From Puccinia triticina (taxonomy: Eukaryota; Basidiomycota; Pucciniomycetes; Pucciniales; Pucciniaceae), in assembly GCF_026914185.1 (NCBI RefSeq), contig NC_070562.1:4650001-4714000 (forward strand): 64,000 bases of DNA, given 5' to 3'. Position numbers and translations under genes: made by a program. This document shows positions 23,378 to 34,274 of this stretch, in pieces. The notes under the pieces were generated by a model. That model did no database searches. It had not been told where the DNA came from and worked only from the letters and a program-made list of their open reading frames with translations. Every line of letters begins with the position of its first letter. The stretch's first letter is position 1.

Positions 23378-24080
23378 TCTGTTTGAAAGTAACGCTTTTG
23401 CTGTTGTACAGAACAATCTCACCGGTAACATAGCGGCAAGTCCTCTTTGCTCCTGAGACCCAAATCTCTGTATATATGTATGCACTGACATTAATTACCT
23501 GCATACGTGCTACTCCTCAGAAAATCCGCAAGCGCTATGATGCTTGCCCTGATAAATCAAACACTCTTGAGTCCCTCATAGAGAATGAAGAGGCCGAAAA
23601 GAAGAAGCATCCCACCAAGGGTTTACTCTGGTTAACACAGTAAATTATATTTCCTTCATTTATATGTCCAACCCAAGAGCAAAAGTAACCAATATCAAGA
23701 ACTATGACAGCGGCTTGCACTTTAACTGCAAAGGTCTTCAATTAACTCAGAAAAACCCAGGTGAACAGTTGTTTTACATTCACAAAGGCTTATCATGGTA
23801 CTTTGAAAGATTCCCATTCACTTGTAGTAAAGCCAATATTTGGGGCAAATTTAACATTGATTACCAACACTTCAATACTCAAGAAACAGTTTGATCTGAC
23901 TCTAAAGATCACCATCCTAGCTTGCCATTAAAGTGTGCCCATATTGAGCAGATCTCTTTAAAAAATTGAGGGCCAAGGAGAAAGTTGATATTGAATTGGA
24001 AAAATGGCTCTCTGCCTTGGAAAAGATTGTTGTCAGAATCCAAAGGTTCTGCAAAAAATGAAACTATGACAAAGGTCTTT
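23378..24080 (+). pseudogene. captured glycolipid transfer protein (GLTP) gene fragment
   Basis: Exon pieces in order: DLFESNAFAVVQNNLTG (23379-23430), KIRKRYDACPDKSNTLESLI (23522-23582) through HPTKGLLWLT (to about 23638), then after a GTAAAT...GACAG intron GLHFNCKGLQLTQKNPGEQL (from 23712), and lastly KVDIELEKWLSALEKIVVRI (23972-24031). This follows GLTP family order: DLFDxxAFxxVxxDLxGN, KIRxRY, GLLWLxRGLxF, EEL, and the C-terminal W...L..I. GLTP proteins move glycosphingolipids between membranes in the cytosol. Frameshifts and stops (TGA after RFCKK) and lost residues show it is not functional. Confidence 0.7.
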
Positions 24081-25059
24081 GAAGACATCTCAACACCTGC
24101 AACCCAGCATTGTTTTCTCTTTAGAATATCTCACATAGAACTGTCCAATGTGAGAGGTGTCAGAAACTTTCTTTGTCTCACACTGTGTATAATTCTTCTG
24201 TTCATTCAGGAGCTGTAATTTATCTTTCTCACTTCTTCTAATGTGGTATGAAGGAGTGGCTTTTGCCATGTAAATTACATTGCTTTCAAATTTAATCTTT
24301 TATGTACTCTCCTAAGACTGTGCCTCATTGGTTTTGAGCTTCCCCATCCTAGAACTTGAGTATTGCATCCATTAGGCAGAAGACAAAAGCTCAGCAAGCG
24401 TGGATTTTGGACTGCCATCACCCACTCCATCATCTTTCATCAGGAAATGAGCATCTTCAGCTCGTACCATAATTGGACATTGGCATTTTTGGTCTGATCT
24501 GGGTAAAGCTTTGTGCTTGAGGCCATCCCATTCAATATCAGCTCCTGGTCCAAAACTGACAGCCTCCTCCTCCTAATGCTCCCTTCTCTTGCTTGGCCAC
24601 CACCCTGTGCCCTCTGCTCCAGATTACACAGAAGCAAAAGATAGGAAGTTGGATAATTGGCATTTGAAGTTTCCTTTGAGATTTTGATTCATGGAAACTT
24701 GCACAATTGTGAATTTCTGTTATTGTTGGATGAATTTGCAAGGTGTGATTTTTCAACTGTTGAAAGATTGAGGTGATTGGAATTGGTTGATGAGGATTAG
24801 AAACATGGTTGTAAACAATTATAATCATGTCTTTTGTGTGATTAATCCTGAATTTGCCTGCATATAGTACAAGTCCTTGGCTGATGAAGCTTTTCCTGGT
24901 GACTGTAGATATTTACCATTCAAATGGGTGGTGTGAGAAAATTCAACAGTGAGTGAACTATGAATTGATTGCTATTTCTGGCTGGTATATGAGGGATATG
25001 TAGAGCTATGTATGTTGGCAGGGGTATCAAACACAGAGGGTGAAAATCTGAACCTTGGA
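24081..25059 (+). other. Helitron A 3' part, no gene recognised
   Basis: AT-rich sequence without a credible frame or motif. It ends in the Helitron 3' hairpin and CTAG at 25060-25090. Confidence 0.5.
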
Positions 25060-25090
25060 TCTGCAGCAGCGAAGCCGCCCTGGCCTCTAG

Positions 25091-25576
25091 TTTAACTAAA
25101 GGTAGTGCTTTTCCAAATCGGTCGAGAAGCTCCTGCTTTAATCCTTCCCAGTCGCAGTTTATAAATCCCCTCATCTCTTCAATTTTGTCCTTCAATTCCT
25201 CTCCCCGCACGAAGAATACCACCTGTTTCGCCAAATCCCTCGTGCTAGCATCGTCCGTCCATCCTGCGTTTTCTAACCGCATGATAAATTTTTCGATTGT
25301 AATATTAGTCCCATCAAAATATATTTCTTTATCCATCGGTTTAATTTTAACAGCTTTTGCGCCCGTAGCCGGACCTTCATACTTTGGTAAAGAAACTTCT
25401 CTTTCTGCATTATGTACTGGAAGGCGAGAGCCACGCTGTCTAGATGAATCAGTCGACGGAGGTGCGCGTATTTCATCCAAAGGCGGTAATTCACTGTCTG
25501 GAGAAGCAGCGCTTTCTCTATATTGACCAGCATTTGCGTAAAGTTTAATTGGTGGTGGGAGATTTTGGTGAGCCAT
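25091..25576 (-). pseudogene. G1 Gag N-terminal part
   Basis: ATG at 25576 starts MAHQNLPPPIKLYANAGQ and runs 162 codons (KEIYFDGTNITIEKFIMRLE, WEGLKQELLDRFGKALPLVK) to the Helitron A junction. This segment has the retrotransposon Gag look (FDGTN...FxxRLE, WxxxKxELLxRFG). It continues at 15465. Confidence 0.85.
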
Positions 25577-25757
25577 GACTAATAGAGAATAATCTGAAAA
25601 CTTTTTAAAAGGAGTTTTTAATGTAAAGCGCGTGTAAGAAGGGAAATTTTATATGGAACCTTTGAAAATAAGATAAAAAAAAGTGCGTGAAGCTAGGTTT
25701 TAATTTTAAGGTTTAGTAGAATAGAGTTTTTAAGAATAAATTCTGGAGGAAGATTAG

Positions 25758-25775
25758 GCCACTGTTGGGACACCA
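25758..25775 (-). other. G1 primer-binding site
   Basis: The plus strand reads GCCACTGTTGGGACACCA two bases from the 5' LTR, i.e. a tRNA-like 3' end terminating in CCA to which the minus strand is complementary. The tRNA identity was not assigned. Confidence 0.6.
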
Positions 25776-25777
25776 CT

Positions 25778-26842
25778 TGTGGAACTTCTACGCTAGGCGT
25801 GATCTGATCTTGGAAGGGAAATGTAGGAGTCACGGATAATGACAGACTACACGGGTGCTTGAAGGGCTGCCTTCCTTGAATAAGCTTCTGGGAGAATGTA
25901 CACTAAGAATTTATAGTGTGGCGCAATCTTTAGAACTATTCTTAATTCTATCTGACTCTGAACCCTAATTACCTGTGTTCAGTGCGCAAGAGATGAGGAA
26001 TGTTATATGTAAGGGATGTAATGAGGAATTTTATATGTAATTGATGTAAAGAGGATTGTTATATGTAAGGGATGAAGAGGAGGAATGTTATATGTAGGTG
26101 ATGTAAAGAGTAATGTTATATGTAAGTGATATAAAGAGGATTGTTATATGTAAGTGTTGTAAAGAGAATTGTTATATGTAAGTGTTGTAAAGAGAATTGT
26201 TATATGTATGAAATTTATCTATGTCAAGGGGGCAAGTTATATATTTCAATTAATATTTCAAAATATTATAATTCAACTATTTATATCAAGTGATGAGTGC
26301 TAGTAATCTACAATATTACTATCAAGTGCAAACATGAGGGAAAAAGAAAACAGGAAGGGGCAGAAGAGACCTCCTTTTATAGTAAATAAACTTGTCTGAG
26401 ACTAGAAATATGTAGCTGAAAGATTCTTCTACTATGTGATGTGTACAGCTGTGTGAAATACAAAAGGGCTTGGTATTTTACTATCTAAGTGGGAATTTCT
26501 TTTCACAGAAGAGTGTATCAGATGTGATTGTACTCTGAGAGTGGAAAATATTCTGAGATCTACTGTGTATCTACTGTATATCTACTCTTATATGGAAAAT
26601 ACATCTATGAGCTGTTTCTTAGAGGTGATTCTTGGATGCTACTATGAGATGTGTTACATGTCTGATACTTATGTCAAGAAATGTTACCAGTTTTCTGGGT
26701 GTACAAATAATTGTGAAAGACGTGTGAAATTTAATATGGAGGGTATTTGTACTGTATATGTTTTGTATGTAGTTTATACTGTACTTTAATATTAAAATCT
26801 ACGTCTTTTGTATATTCTTGCTGGTTGATTGATCTCACCACA
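25778..26842 (-). repeat. G1 5' LTR
   Basis: 1065 bp, same termini as the 3' LTR, with one extra 28-bp tandem unit. Right flank begins GCGG, matching the four bases before 8283. Confidence 0.92.
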
Positions 26843-27799
26843 GCGGGTGGGAATGCACAAAGCCGCTCAGGCCAAGTGCATTCCGATGACATAAGCACTG
26901 AGGATGAGGTCAGGAAATCACGCTAAGAAAGCTTATGGAAAGTCACGCGCGGACTGGACAGCACGGATTGCAGATTGCGGATCGTGGATTGCGGATTTTG
27001 GATTTCGGATCGGGTATTTGGATCAAAGCGGAAAAGGCCGGGCTGGACTGCGGTGGGGCTACACACGTGGACTGGTAGCAGCGGCGCGTCAGCGGGTGAG
27101 CCACAACAGCCAAAGCGGCTGGAACCGGGGTGGAGGCGGTGGCGAGAGACCGACTGACGGGGGCTAGACAGAGGACGGTGGGATGTCAAGCGTCGGAGAG
27201 GAGCGGAGTCTGGGAAAGTGACAAGCGGTATAGCGGGCGGAGCTGGAGGACTAGTGCGGGAAAGTGTCAGACGTGCGGGATCGGGTGGGAACGGCAATGT
27301 GGGCGGAGAGAAAGAGGGGGGAAGGGGCTGGAGGATTTTCTCTTCTTTCCGCATGGAATTTATCCTATTATTCGGACGGAATTACTCATCATTTTACTTA
27401 CAACTACGGACGTACTAGAGTTATTAGGAGATTATCTGGGATCTTATCTTTACTTTGAGAGTTACTTGCGGATTTTGTGCTTACGAAATGCGGAGCTTTA
27501 TTCACTTGCAGATTATTACACTATAGATCAGGCTCAGTAGAGGAGCGCTGAAGGCTAGCGGAAAGTAGCAGTGCGGAGCCGAGTTACCTACAATCACACA
27601 GCCCGGACACTAATATTCTTGAAGGAGGCGGTCAGCGGACATTTCCACCAACTAACCAGCTTTCATTCTCACAACATCCTCTTCAACGATGAATGATTTC
27701 CCTACGGTTCTGAGTTAATATGGGAGCCGCTGTGGTATGCTTTATGGTATCCCATATGCCAAAATCAAAATTTTCTACTTTTCTTTCTCATTTCTATTA
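26843..27799. other. right flank of G1, continuing the G3 region; no gene
   Basis: The sequence that once adjoined 8282. It includes short GGATTGCGGATT-type repeats (26960-27010), a purine block (agaaagaggggggaagggg, near 27311) that could be an old polypurine tract, and a CTCACAACA end at 27667-27675 that might close an LTR. No coding frame is credible; the G3 LTR was not delimited. Confidence 0.4.
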
Positions 27800-27806
27800 G
27801 TTTTAC

Positions 27807-28217
27807 CAGCGGTGGGTAGTTACGATACGCTACAATAACCACCGTTATCTGCGTAGCGTAACGCTTGCCATTACTGCGCTTAGGCGTTAGCGCTACTAGT
27901 AACGACTAGTTGTAACCCCGGGCCCGTATTGTAACGGGCCTGATTTTTTTGGTGTGTTACTTGTGTTACTAGTAGCGTAACGTGTTAACCACTGGTTAAC
28001 GAGATAAAGAGGGGCAAATGGCCCCCTCTGGATCATATGCAGTCCAATATCTGCCCCTCCGTGCGGGCAGATATTGTAACGGATGTTAAATGCCATACAT
28101 CCTGGGTGTGCAATATTGTAACGCACTTCCGTTACGGTTAACGGTAACGGTAACGAGAGAAAAACCATTATGATATCGGTACGTTACCAATAACCGTACC
28201 GTAACTACCCACCGTTG
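27807..28217. mobile_element. hAT-related MITE 1, 7-bp target duplication
   Basis: Ends CAGCGGTGGGTAGTTACG and CGTAACTACCCACCGTTG are inverted repeats; flanks are GTTTTAC (27800-27806 and 28218-28224). The 411-bp interior is filled with TAACG/CGTTA pentamers and has no coding capacity. The right end matches the end of hAT1 at 5647. Confidence 0.92.
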
Positions 28218-28224
28218 GTTTTAC

Positions 28225-29167
28225 TCTTAATCTCCCTTTTCCTCTTATCAATCACTTAATATTCCTCAAGATTCAGTTTCTAGGGACAAATTCACCCCTA
28301 GTCTTGCCTTACAGAACACTCAGAAGTTACATACTCTTACACACTCACAATACCCCTTACAACCTCAAACAGTTACACAATCCACATTTACAACACTTAG
28401 TTACACACACGGTTACATACATAGCTACATACATATTTACACATAGCTGCATCATCACTTACATACATACAGTGTACACATGCAGGCACTCATGCAGGTG
28501 CTAGCTGCATGTGATAGCTGCATGCACTAAGCTGCATGCGCTAGTGGATCTTTGTTGCATAACAACAGCAGGTGACCTGGTTACAGCATGACTACACTAA
28601 CATACAGTCCTGACCAATCACACCTCCTGATTCAGCCTGCATGTCATAACCCATAATCACCTGTACAGTCCTGACCAATCACATTCACCCATTCAACACA
28701 TGTACTAGCCTAAAACCCTCATGTACCTAGCTAAAATCTCTCATGTGGAGCTCCTCTGGAGCTAAAATCCCTCACTGTTGTCTATAAAAAGAGGCTCTCC
28801 TCCCCTGTTGTAACTTTCCCCCAGCAGACTACTAGCAGACTACCTGCACTCAGTTTCCCCTATAACAAAGTACACAACTGCTCACTCCACAATATATCAG
28901 TCACCCAATATTTTGGTTTTACACATATTACAGAACACTTACACACGAAATAACAACTCTACACAACACTCACATTACATAACACAAACCTCTGAGGGGT
29001 CCTCTTTAACCAACTATCACCTGGTTGAAGTCCAGACTCCTCACTCATAACACAGTTTAGCAACTTCATTGCACCCACTTTATAACAACGGTTATCTTTT
29101 GATAACACTCCACTATCACTACATTAAACCTTCCAATCTGAGATTGGTGGGCTTGTTTTAGTGTCTA
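28225..29167 (+). repeat. LTR-like repeat with TATA box; low-complexity left part
   Basis: 28310-28470 is rich in TTACACAY/TACATACA words. A block near 28720-28860 (GAGCTAAAATCCCTCAC, then CTATAAAAAGAGG) matches the reverse complement of 44830-44960, so the two places hold copies of one repeat, probably an LTR promoter. A 60-bp-spaced duplication (CAGTCCTGACCAATCACA) lies at 28605 and 28667. Borders were not found. Confidence 0.5.
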
Positions 29168-31232
29168 GTGAACCAGGAAAGGCAGAGGTTTCCTCATACA
29201 TCCCTTTCTGCACTCAGCAAAAGGTTCTCAGGAACACTTTTGAGCTTTACACCGCCTCCTCTGGTTGTCAAACTTTCATGGCCGTCACATCTGCCGGAAA
29301 GTCCTCCTCCAAACAAGCAAGCACCTCCACCAACTCCAGACTCCCAACCTTCAATCCTTGAGCCTCCCCCTCTCAAAATTCCGCTCAAGTCTCAATTTGA
29401 TTGTTGCCTTGCAGCCTCTATTCATGCTCCTGCTCCTCCCCCACCGCTCTTCCCCTCTTCCCCTCATAACCATACTTCTTCTCCCCCACCCCCGTCTCAC
29501 TCTTGTCCGCTCTCTCCTCCCCCTGTCCCTATCCCTCCTTCCCCTCCCCCTGCTTCTCCTGTCCCTCTTCCCCCTTCCCCTCCCCCTTCTCCTGCCGAGC
29601 CGCCACTTCCGGAACCAGCGCCACCTCGTCCAAAATCTCCACCAGCTAGACGCTCCGGCTGTCAACGACGGGCTCCTGATCGCTATGGCTCGTGGTCCAA
29701 GTCAGTCTCTACAGTCAATGACGTGGACACCCCCAAGACCTGGAAGCAACTCCTTTGCTCGCCGCATAAGACCCGCTGGCTCAAGTCCGCGAACAAGGAG
29801 TACTTATCCCTTCTTGGCATGCAGACATGGAATCTTGTTCCTCGACCCCTCAAGCGCAAAATCATTAAGTCAAAATGGGTTTTCAAGATCAAGCGCCGGC
29901 CTGACAACACCATTCAAAAACTCAAAGCAAGACTCGTGGCCATGGGTTACACTCAAGTTCAAGGGGTTGACTACGAGGAGGTCTTTGCTCCCACTCTTTG
30001 GCTTGAAACTCTGCGACTAATCCTGAGTCTTTTGGCTATAAAGAAGTGGAAAGGTAGACAGGTAGATTTCAAGACCGCTTTTCTCAACGGCCGTCTTGAA
30101 GAACCCGTATATATGGAACAGCCTCCCGGATTTGTTGATCCTGCCCACCCAGACTGGGTATGTGAAGTTCATAGGTCAATCTACGGTCTCAAGCAATTGC
30201 CTTGTGAATGGGATCTTGAGCTGCATAACAGACTCCTCCAAGCGGGCCTCATGCAGTCAAAGTACAACCCAACTCTGTATTTCAAAATCAAAAATGGTAA
30301 TCTTGTTGGTGCAGTGACCGTCCACGTTGATGACCTAGCAATAGTGGGTGAACCATCTTTTGTTGACCTGCTAATCAACAACCTGGGTTCCCACTTCAAG
30401 ATTGGCGCCAACAAAGATCTTCATCATTTCCTGTCTATGAAAATAGACAGGGATTTGGATGGCAGGCTCCTCTATCTGTCTTAAGCTCACTACATTGCCA
30501 ACCTCCAACAATGTTCCCTTGCCGGTACCAGTGTATCTGTCAGCACTCCGACAGACTCCGCTTTCAAAAATCTCGTGCCACGGAAGCCGGGGGAGCCGAA
30601 ATCATCAGGTCCTTACCCGCAGCTCATTGGAGCTCTCCTCTGGGCATCCCAATGTACTTGCCCGGATATAGCGTTTGCGGTAAATTGTCTGTCAAAATTT
30701 CTCCGGGACTCTTCAGAAGCGCACTGGCAAGTGGCCCTGCGAGTTCTTAACTACCTCATCTCCACCCAACACCTCCGCTTACGTCTGGGTGGTGCCCTGA
30801 CCTGCGCTGGCTACTCTGACTCGGACTGGGCTGAGGACCGGCATGACCGGAGATCCACGTCCGCGTTGGAAGTCACGCAAACAGGCCACAGTTTCCCTCT
30901 CAAGCACTGAGGCGGAATACAAGGCACTCTCATATTCATGCAAAGAGGGGCTGTGGCTCAGGTACATCCTTACTGAGCTTAAACTCTGAACTAAGACGGC
31001 AATCCCCCTACACGTTGACAACGCTGGCGCTGAACCACTCGCGAAAAACCCTGAGCATCATGCACGCACAAAGCACATAGACGCGCGGTATCATTTCTCT
31101 TGGGAATGTGTCAAACAGAATAAAATCCTTGTTCTACACGTCTTGACTAAGGACATGCTTGCCAAAATTCTTACCAAACCGCTTGGCCATACTCTTTTGG
31201 TGAACCATTGTGCTTGCTTTGGGGTAGTCTAA
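29168..31232 (+). pseudogene. Ty1/copia RT-RNase H fragment (C2)
   Basis: It starts in a Pro/Ser-rich linker, then TWKQLLCSPHKTRWL (RT start), KSKWVFKIKRRPDNT, QVDFKTAFLNGRLEEPVYME, HPDWVCEVHRSIYGLKQ, VDDLAIVGEP and RNase H (YSDSDWAEDRHDRRSTSA). It is close kin of C1 and shows where C1 has stops. Defects: TAA at 30482-30484 where C1 has Gln, a deletion of about 30 nt after RSTSA with frameshift, and TGA after TELKL. Gag, protease and integrase are missing, so it is a 5'-truncated copy. Confidence 0.9.
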
Positions 31233-31337
31233 TTTTTTTTTTTTCATCTCTTGTTTTTTTTTCTTTCTTTTTTCTTTTCCCTTTATTTATTTTGTTTTAT
31301 TTCTTCCTTTCTTCTGTGATTTTTGAGCAAGGGGGGG

Positions 31338-31624
31338 TGTTGAGATTGTGTAGTGTTTTGTTTCTCTCCTCTTTTGTTTTCTGCTTCAAACCTGTTTTCT
31401 ACATATCACAGTTTGTGACATCTCATCTTTGTAGTCACCTGGAGAAGCAGACGTGGAAGGCTCTCTTTCCTCATCCTTCCACGACCATCATCATCCATTC
31501 TGCTGTTCCAGGTGAGTGTTCTCTTGTTTCCTCTTTGCTCTCTTTGTCTTTCTTCTCTGACGCAATGATATCCTTCCACAACCATCATCATCCATTCTGC
31601 TGTTCCAGGTTCATCACTGCAACA
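31338..31624 (+). repeat. 3' LTR of C2, end approximate
   Basis: Directly after the tract GCAAGGGGGGG comes TGTTGAGATTGTG, the same arrangement as in C1. It shares ACGTGGAAGG and CCTCATCCTTCCAC with the C1 LTR. A 40-bp segment (tccttccac...gttccaggt) is present twice (31473-31513 and 31569-31609). The end at GCAACA is a guess. Confidence 0.55.
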
Positions 31625-32728
31625 TTCCCTTCCAGTCGAAGGGGCTGTAGAGCCTCTTTGACTGGAAGGGATCCTCCTACAGCCTCTCTGACTGGAGTGA
31701 ATCCCTTCCGGTCAAAAGTGCTGTAAACCCTACCAACTGGAAGGAAGACCTTCCAGTAGAAAAGAATATAAATAGGGCCTCCATTTTTGTGAATGGTTTC
31801 CCCCATGCTCCCCCACCTAGGCACTTTAAAGCCACGGGGGAGTTTCAAAGGCAACGGGGGCTGAGGGTACTGGTTAGCGGGATTCGCGCCAGCCCTACTG
31901 AGTTGGCTAAAGCCATAAACTCATGGTTTTATGTTCAATAAACAGGGGAAACCCTTGAACCCAAAACCCATGAGTTACAGGTCTTATTAAACTTAGATTT
32001 GGCCATGTATTCCAGCTTCAGAGTAAATGTCACAGTACATGACCTGTACCAAGTACCTGAGACTGTTCAAATTAAATACAGTACAGTGGGTTATCCAAAG
32101 TTTTCACCTCCACAATTTTCAATGCAGAAGCTCAGGCCACAGACTCTAAGTCATGAGATTGGCTACAGGGTTGGAAAAGAAGTTCCCAAGAATGAATATG
32201 AAATAAAAAAAAGTAACAATAAAAAAATGAAAAATGTGAAAAATATTCAATTTCTTGCAAACTTCTCAGAATGCTCATTACTGTTGTTCCTTCTGAGCTT
32301 TCCACCTCCATGTGTGCATTGTTGATCTTAGAAATGGCTCCTTCAATCTGACTATGAACTCTATTGTATTATATATAAAAATAATCCATGTATTAAAGGT
32401 GTGGCAATGGAAACAAGGGTGCTACTACCAAAACCTTGACCTTGTCAAAGTCTGTGTTCCTGCTTCAGCGTGAGCACCTTTGGCCTGGTCAAGATGTGCA
32501 GCAGAAAAATCCCTCCCGCAGGGAGGGGACTTGTGACCAAACTTAACTTAAGTCCCAGACTCCTTTGTGGGCGTGCAGCATTTGGCTGGTTGCAAAGCAA
32601 CCCCAACCACAGGGAGGGACCTACATATTAAAACCCCTTTCTCATGGGAGCCAAATCCAGTGTTTGGCTGGAAGCGGCCTTGTTTGACTCACCACAGCTT
32701 CAATAATTTGTAGTTTCTTTCTAGGTTC
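31625..32728. other. no gene; palindromes near the left
   Basis: 31626-31669 is a strong inverted repeat (CCCTTCCAGTC...GACTGGAAGGG) and similar words recur to about 31765. A TATA-like AATATAAATAGG lies near 31768. The rest holds no credible frame. Confidence 0.45.
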
Positions 32729-32733
32729 TGGTA

Positions 32734-33635
32734 TGTCAGCCTTAGAGTCAGTGCAGCTGACCTCAAGTCTGCCTTTATCATTATTTCTACCTAAAATCTC
32801 TTATATCTTTTTACATTGAAGGTTTAGCCTTGTTTTTACTTCAGATTCTGTTTTCCCATGAAAATTCAACCCTAGTTTTCACTGACTACTTTTCAATAGC
32901 TCCACTCCTTCATAGTTTTCTGTGTTTCCCGGTGTGACATGGAATTCTGCTGCACAGTGAAACCCAGCTCCCCAACCACATGTACATAGGTGATTATGTC
33001 AGCCAACCTTGAAAGTTTTTCAAGTCAGGATCCCTCATGCAGCTGGAGGATACACAGACTTCAGACAACCAGAACCACACCCCCAGATAACCCAGGATCA
33101 CCAACAAAAGGCCACTATACTCTCAGTACACCTTCTGTCACAGGCACCAAGGATATTGACAGTTAGTAACCTTTTTCACTGACCCTTGAGTATCTTTTGA
33201 GGTACACCTCTCTGTCTCTTGACTGTTTTCTCCCCCTGTTTGCTTTTGATCCCTCTGATTGCATGTCCTTCTTTTTCTGTGGTTTTTGTAAGAAACAAAC
33301 CACATAGTTTTCACTTTAAAGAACCTTGATTATCACCTACATGGTCTAAAAAATTGTGGCTGATTAGACTTGTCTAATTCAGGTACCTTTTGTGTGAAGA
33401 GGCTGTTGCAATCTCTGGCACAGCTTGACAGCACTCCCTTAAGGAGTAGCATTGCTAGTGGATGTTAGTTCCCACCTTTAGGTCTACAGAAACTTGATTA
33501 TGATCTCTCAGATCTTCTTTCTCTCTCTCTCTCTCTTTCTCTCTTACTGTTTGTTATTTCTTTATCCCAAGAAATCCAAACAGTGACCACCCAATTTTTT
33601 GTGTCCTGCTGTCACTATAAAGACACAGGCTCACA
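32734..33635 (+). repeat. solo LTR, family S, copy 2
   Basis: TGTCAGCCTTAGAG...ACAGGCTCACA with exact flanks TGGTA (32729-32733 and 33636-33640). 902 bp, no reading frame. Confidence 0.92.
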
Positions 33636-33640
33636 TGGTA

Positions 33641-34274
33641 CATATCTGCATAAGCTTGATTTTTCTGTATTTTTTATTGCAAATTCTTGTCTGCATCTAT
33701 GGAAAGAGAATCATTGAAACTGAAGATTTTGGATTTGGATTTGGCTTGGGCATCATGTGACAAGGACCATGCACAGTCATACTACTAAAAAAGAAAAAAA
33801 TCTGATGAGTGGCATAGAAACCAGGAGGGAAAGAGTGGCCTCTAAATCACACAAGCTGTGTGTTTTAGTGCATAAGCCTCTCTGGTGAGACTGGGCTGCC
33901 GCCCAGACCTGCTCACCACATGGCACGAGTGGCTCAGTTAAGCTCAACTTGTGATTAAGCAGGAAATTTGGCTGGGATCTCTAAGCTTTGGTGGCAAAGG
34001 ATGTTTTCCCCTCATACCTCCAACACCACCACCCTAGTTCTCTCTCAATTCTCGTCAATTGATGCCCTGCATCTTCCCGTGATTTCCATCATCTACTCAG
34101 AATTGTGATAATCCATTTTCATCATACCTTTATTGTTTTTTCAAAACCTTTGATTTCTGGACTTTGGATTTTGAGCTTTAGTCAGAAATCGACAAAGCCG
34201 CGACCTTAAGGGCCCCATTAATAATGACAGTCGGGGCAAAAATGCAGGCTGAGGGAAAGGAGAAGGTGATTCGT
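33641..34274. other. 3' flank of the RED gene; no gene seen
   Basis: AT-rich sequence between the solo LTR and the RED stop codon. It presumably contains the RED 3' UTR and polyadenylation signals; no clear AATAAA was assigned. Confidence 0.4.

Larger units (their letters stand above)
15466..25090 (+). mobile_element. Helitron A, non-autonomous, with captured gene pieces
   Basis: The 5' end is TCCAAGATTATTAAAG after an A (15465); the 3' end is GCAGCGAAGCCGCCCTGGCC plus TCTAG, followed by T (25091). This is the Helitron signature: TC start, hairpin about 10 nt before a CTRR end, insertion between A and T, no target duplication. Removing 15466-25090 restores the G1 gag frame exactly (PLVK joined to YTNKD). 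Hairpin arms have one mismatch. Content: a 5' module shared with Helitrons B and C, copia C1, a hairpin-repeat array, carboxypeptidase and GLTP fragments and a solo LTR. No Rep/helicase frame is present, so it needs an autonomous partner. Without C1 it is about 4.6 kb. Confidence 0.9.
8283..26842 (-). mobile_element. Ty3/gypsy retrotransposon G1, nested and decayed
   Basis: Two long direct repeats, TGTGGAACTTC...GATCTCACCACA, at 8283-9319 and 25778-26842 bound the element. A 4-bp GCGG flanks both sides. Internal order on the minus strand is 5' LTR, primer site, gag, protease, RT, RNase H, integrase, polypurine tract, 3' LTR, as in Ty3/gypsy. The gag is split by Helitron A (15466-25090). A spliced plus-strand gene lies between integrase and the 3' LTR. 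It sits in the promoter region of the G3 opposite-strand gene, so it is younger than G3. Pol is broken by several stops and frameshifts. Confidence 0.92.

Noticed and set aside
27130..27540. 136-codon plus-strand open frame right of G1
   Set aside because: Arg/Gly-rich translation of a purine-rich stretch, no motif, no splice or homologous copy.
29351..29665. Arg-rich minus-strand frame
   Set aside because: Complement of the Pro/Ser-rich linker of copia C2.
31999..32325. 108-codon plus-strand frame
   Set aside because: AT-rich, Lys/Asn-rich end, no motif and no relation to neighbours.
33920..33975. tRNA-like stretch (GAGTGGCTCAGTTAAGC)
   Set aside because: No T-arm B box or acceptor pairing follows.
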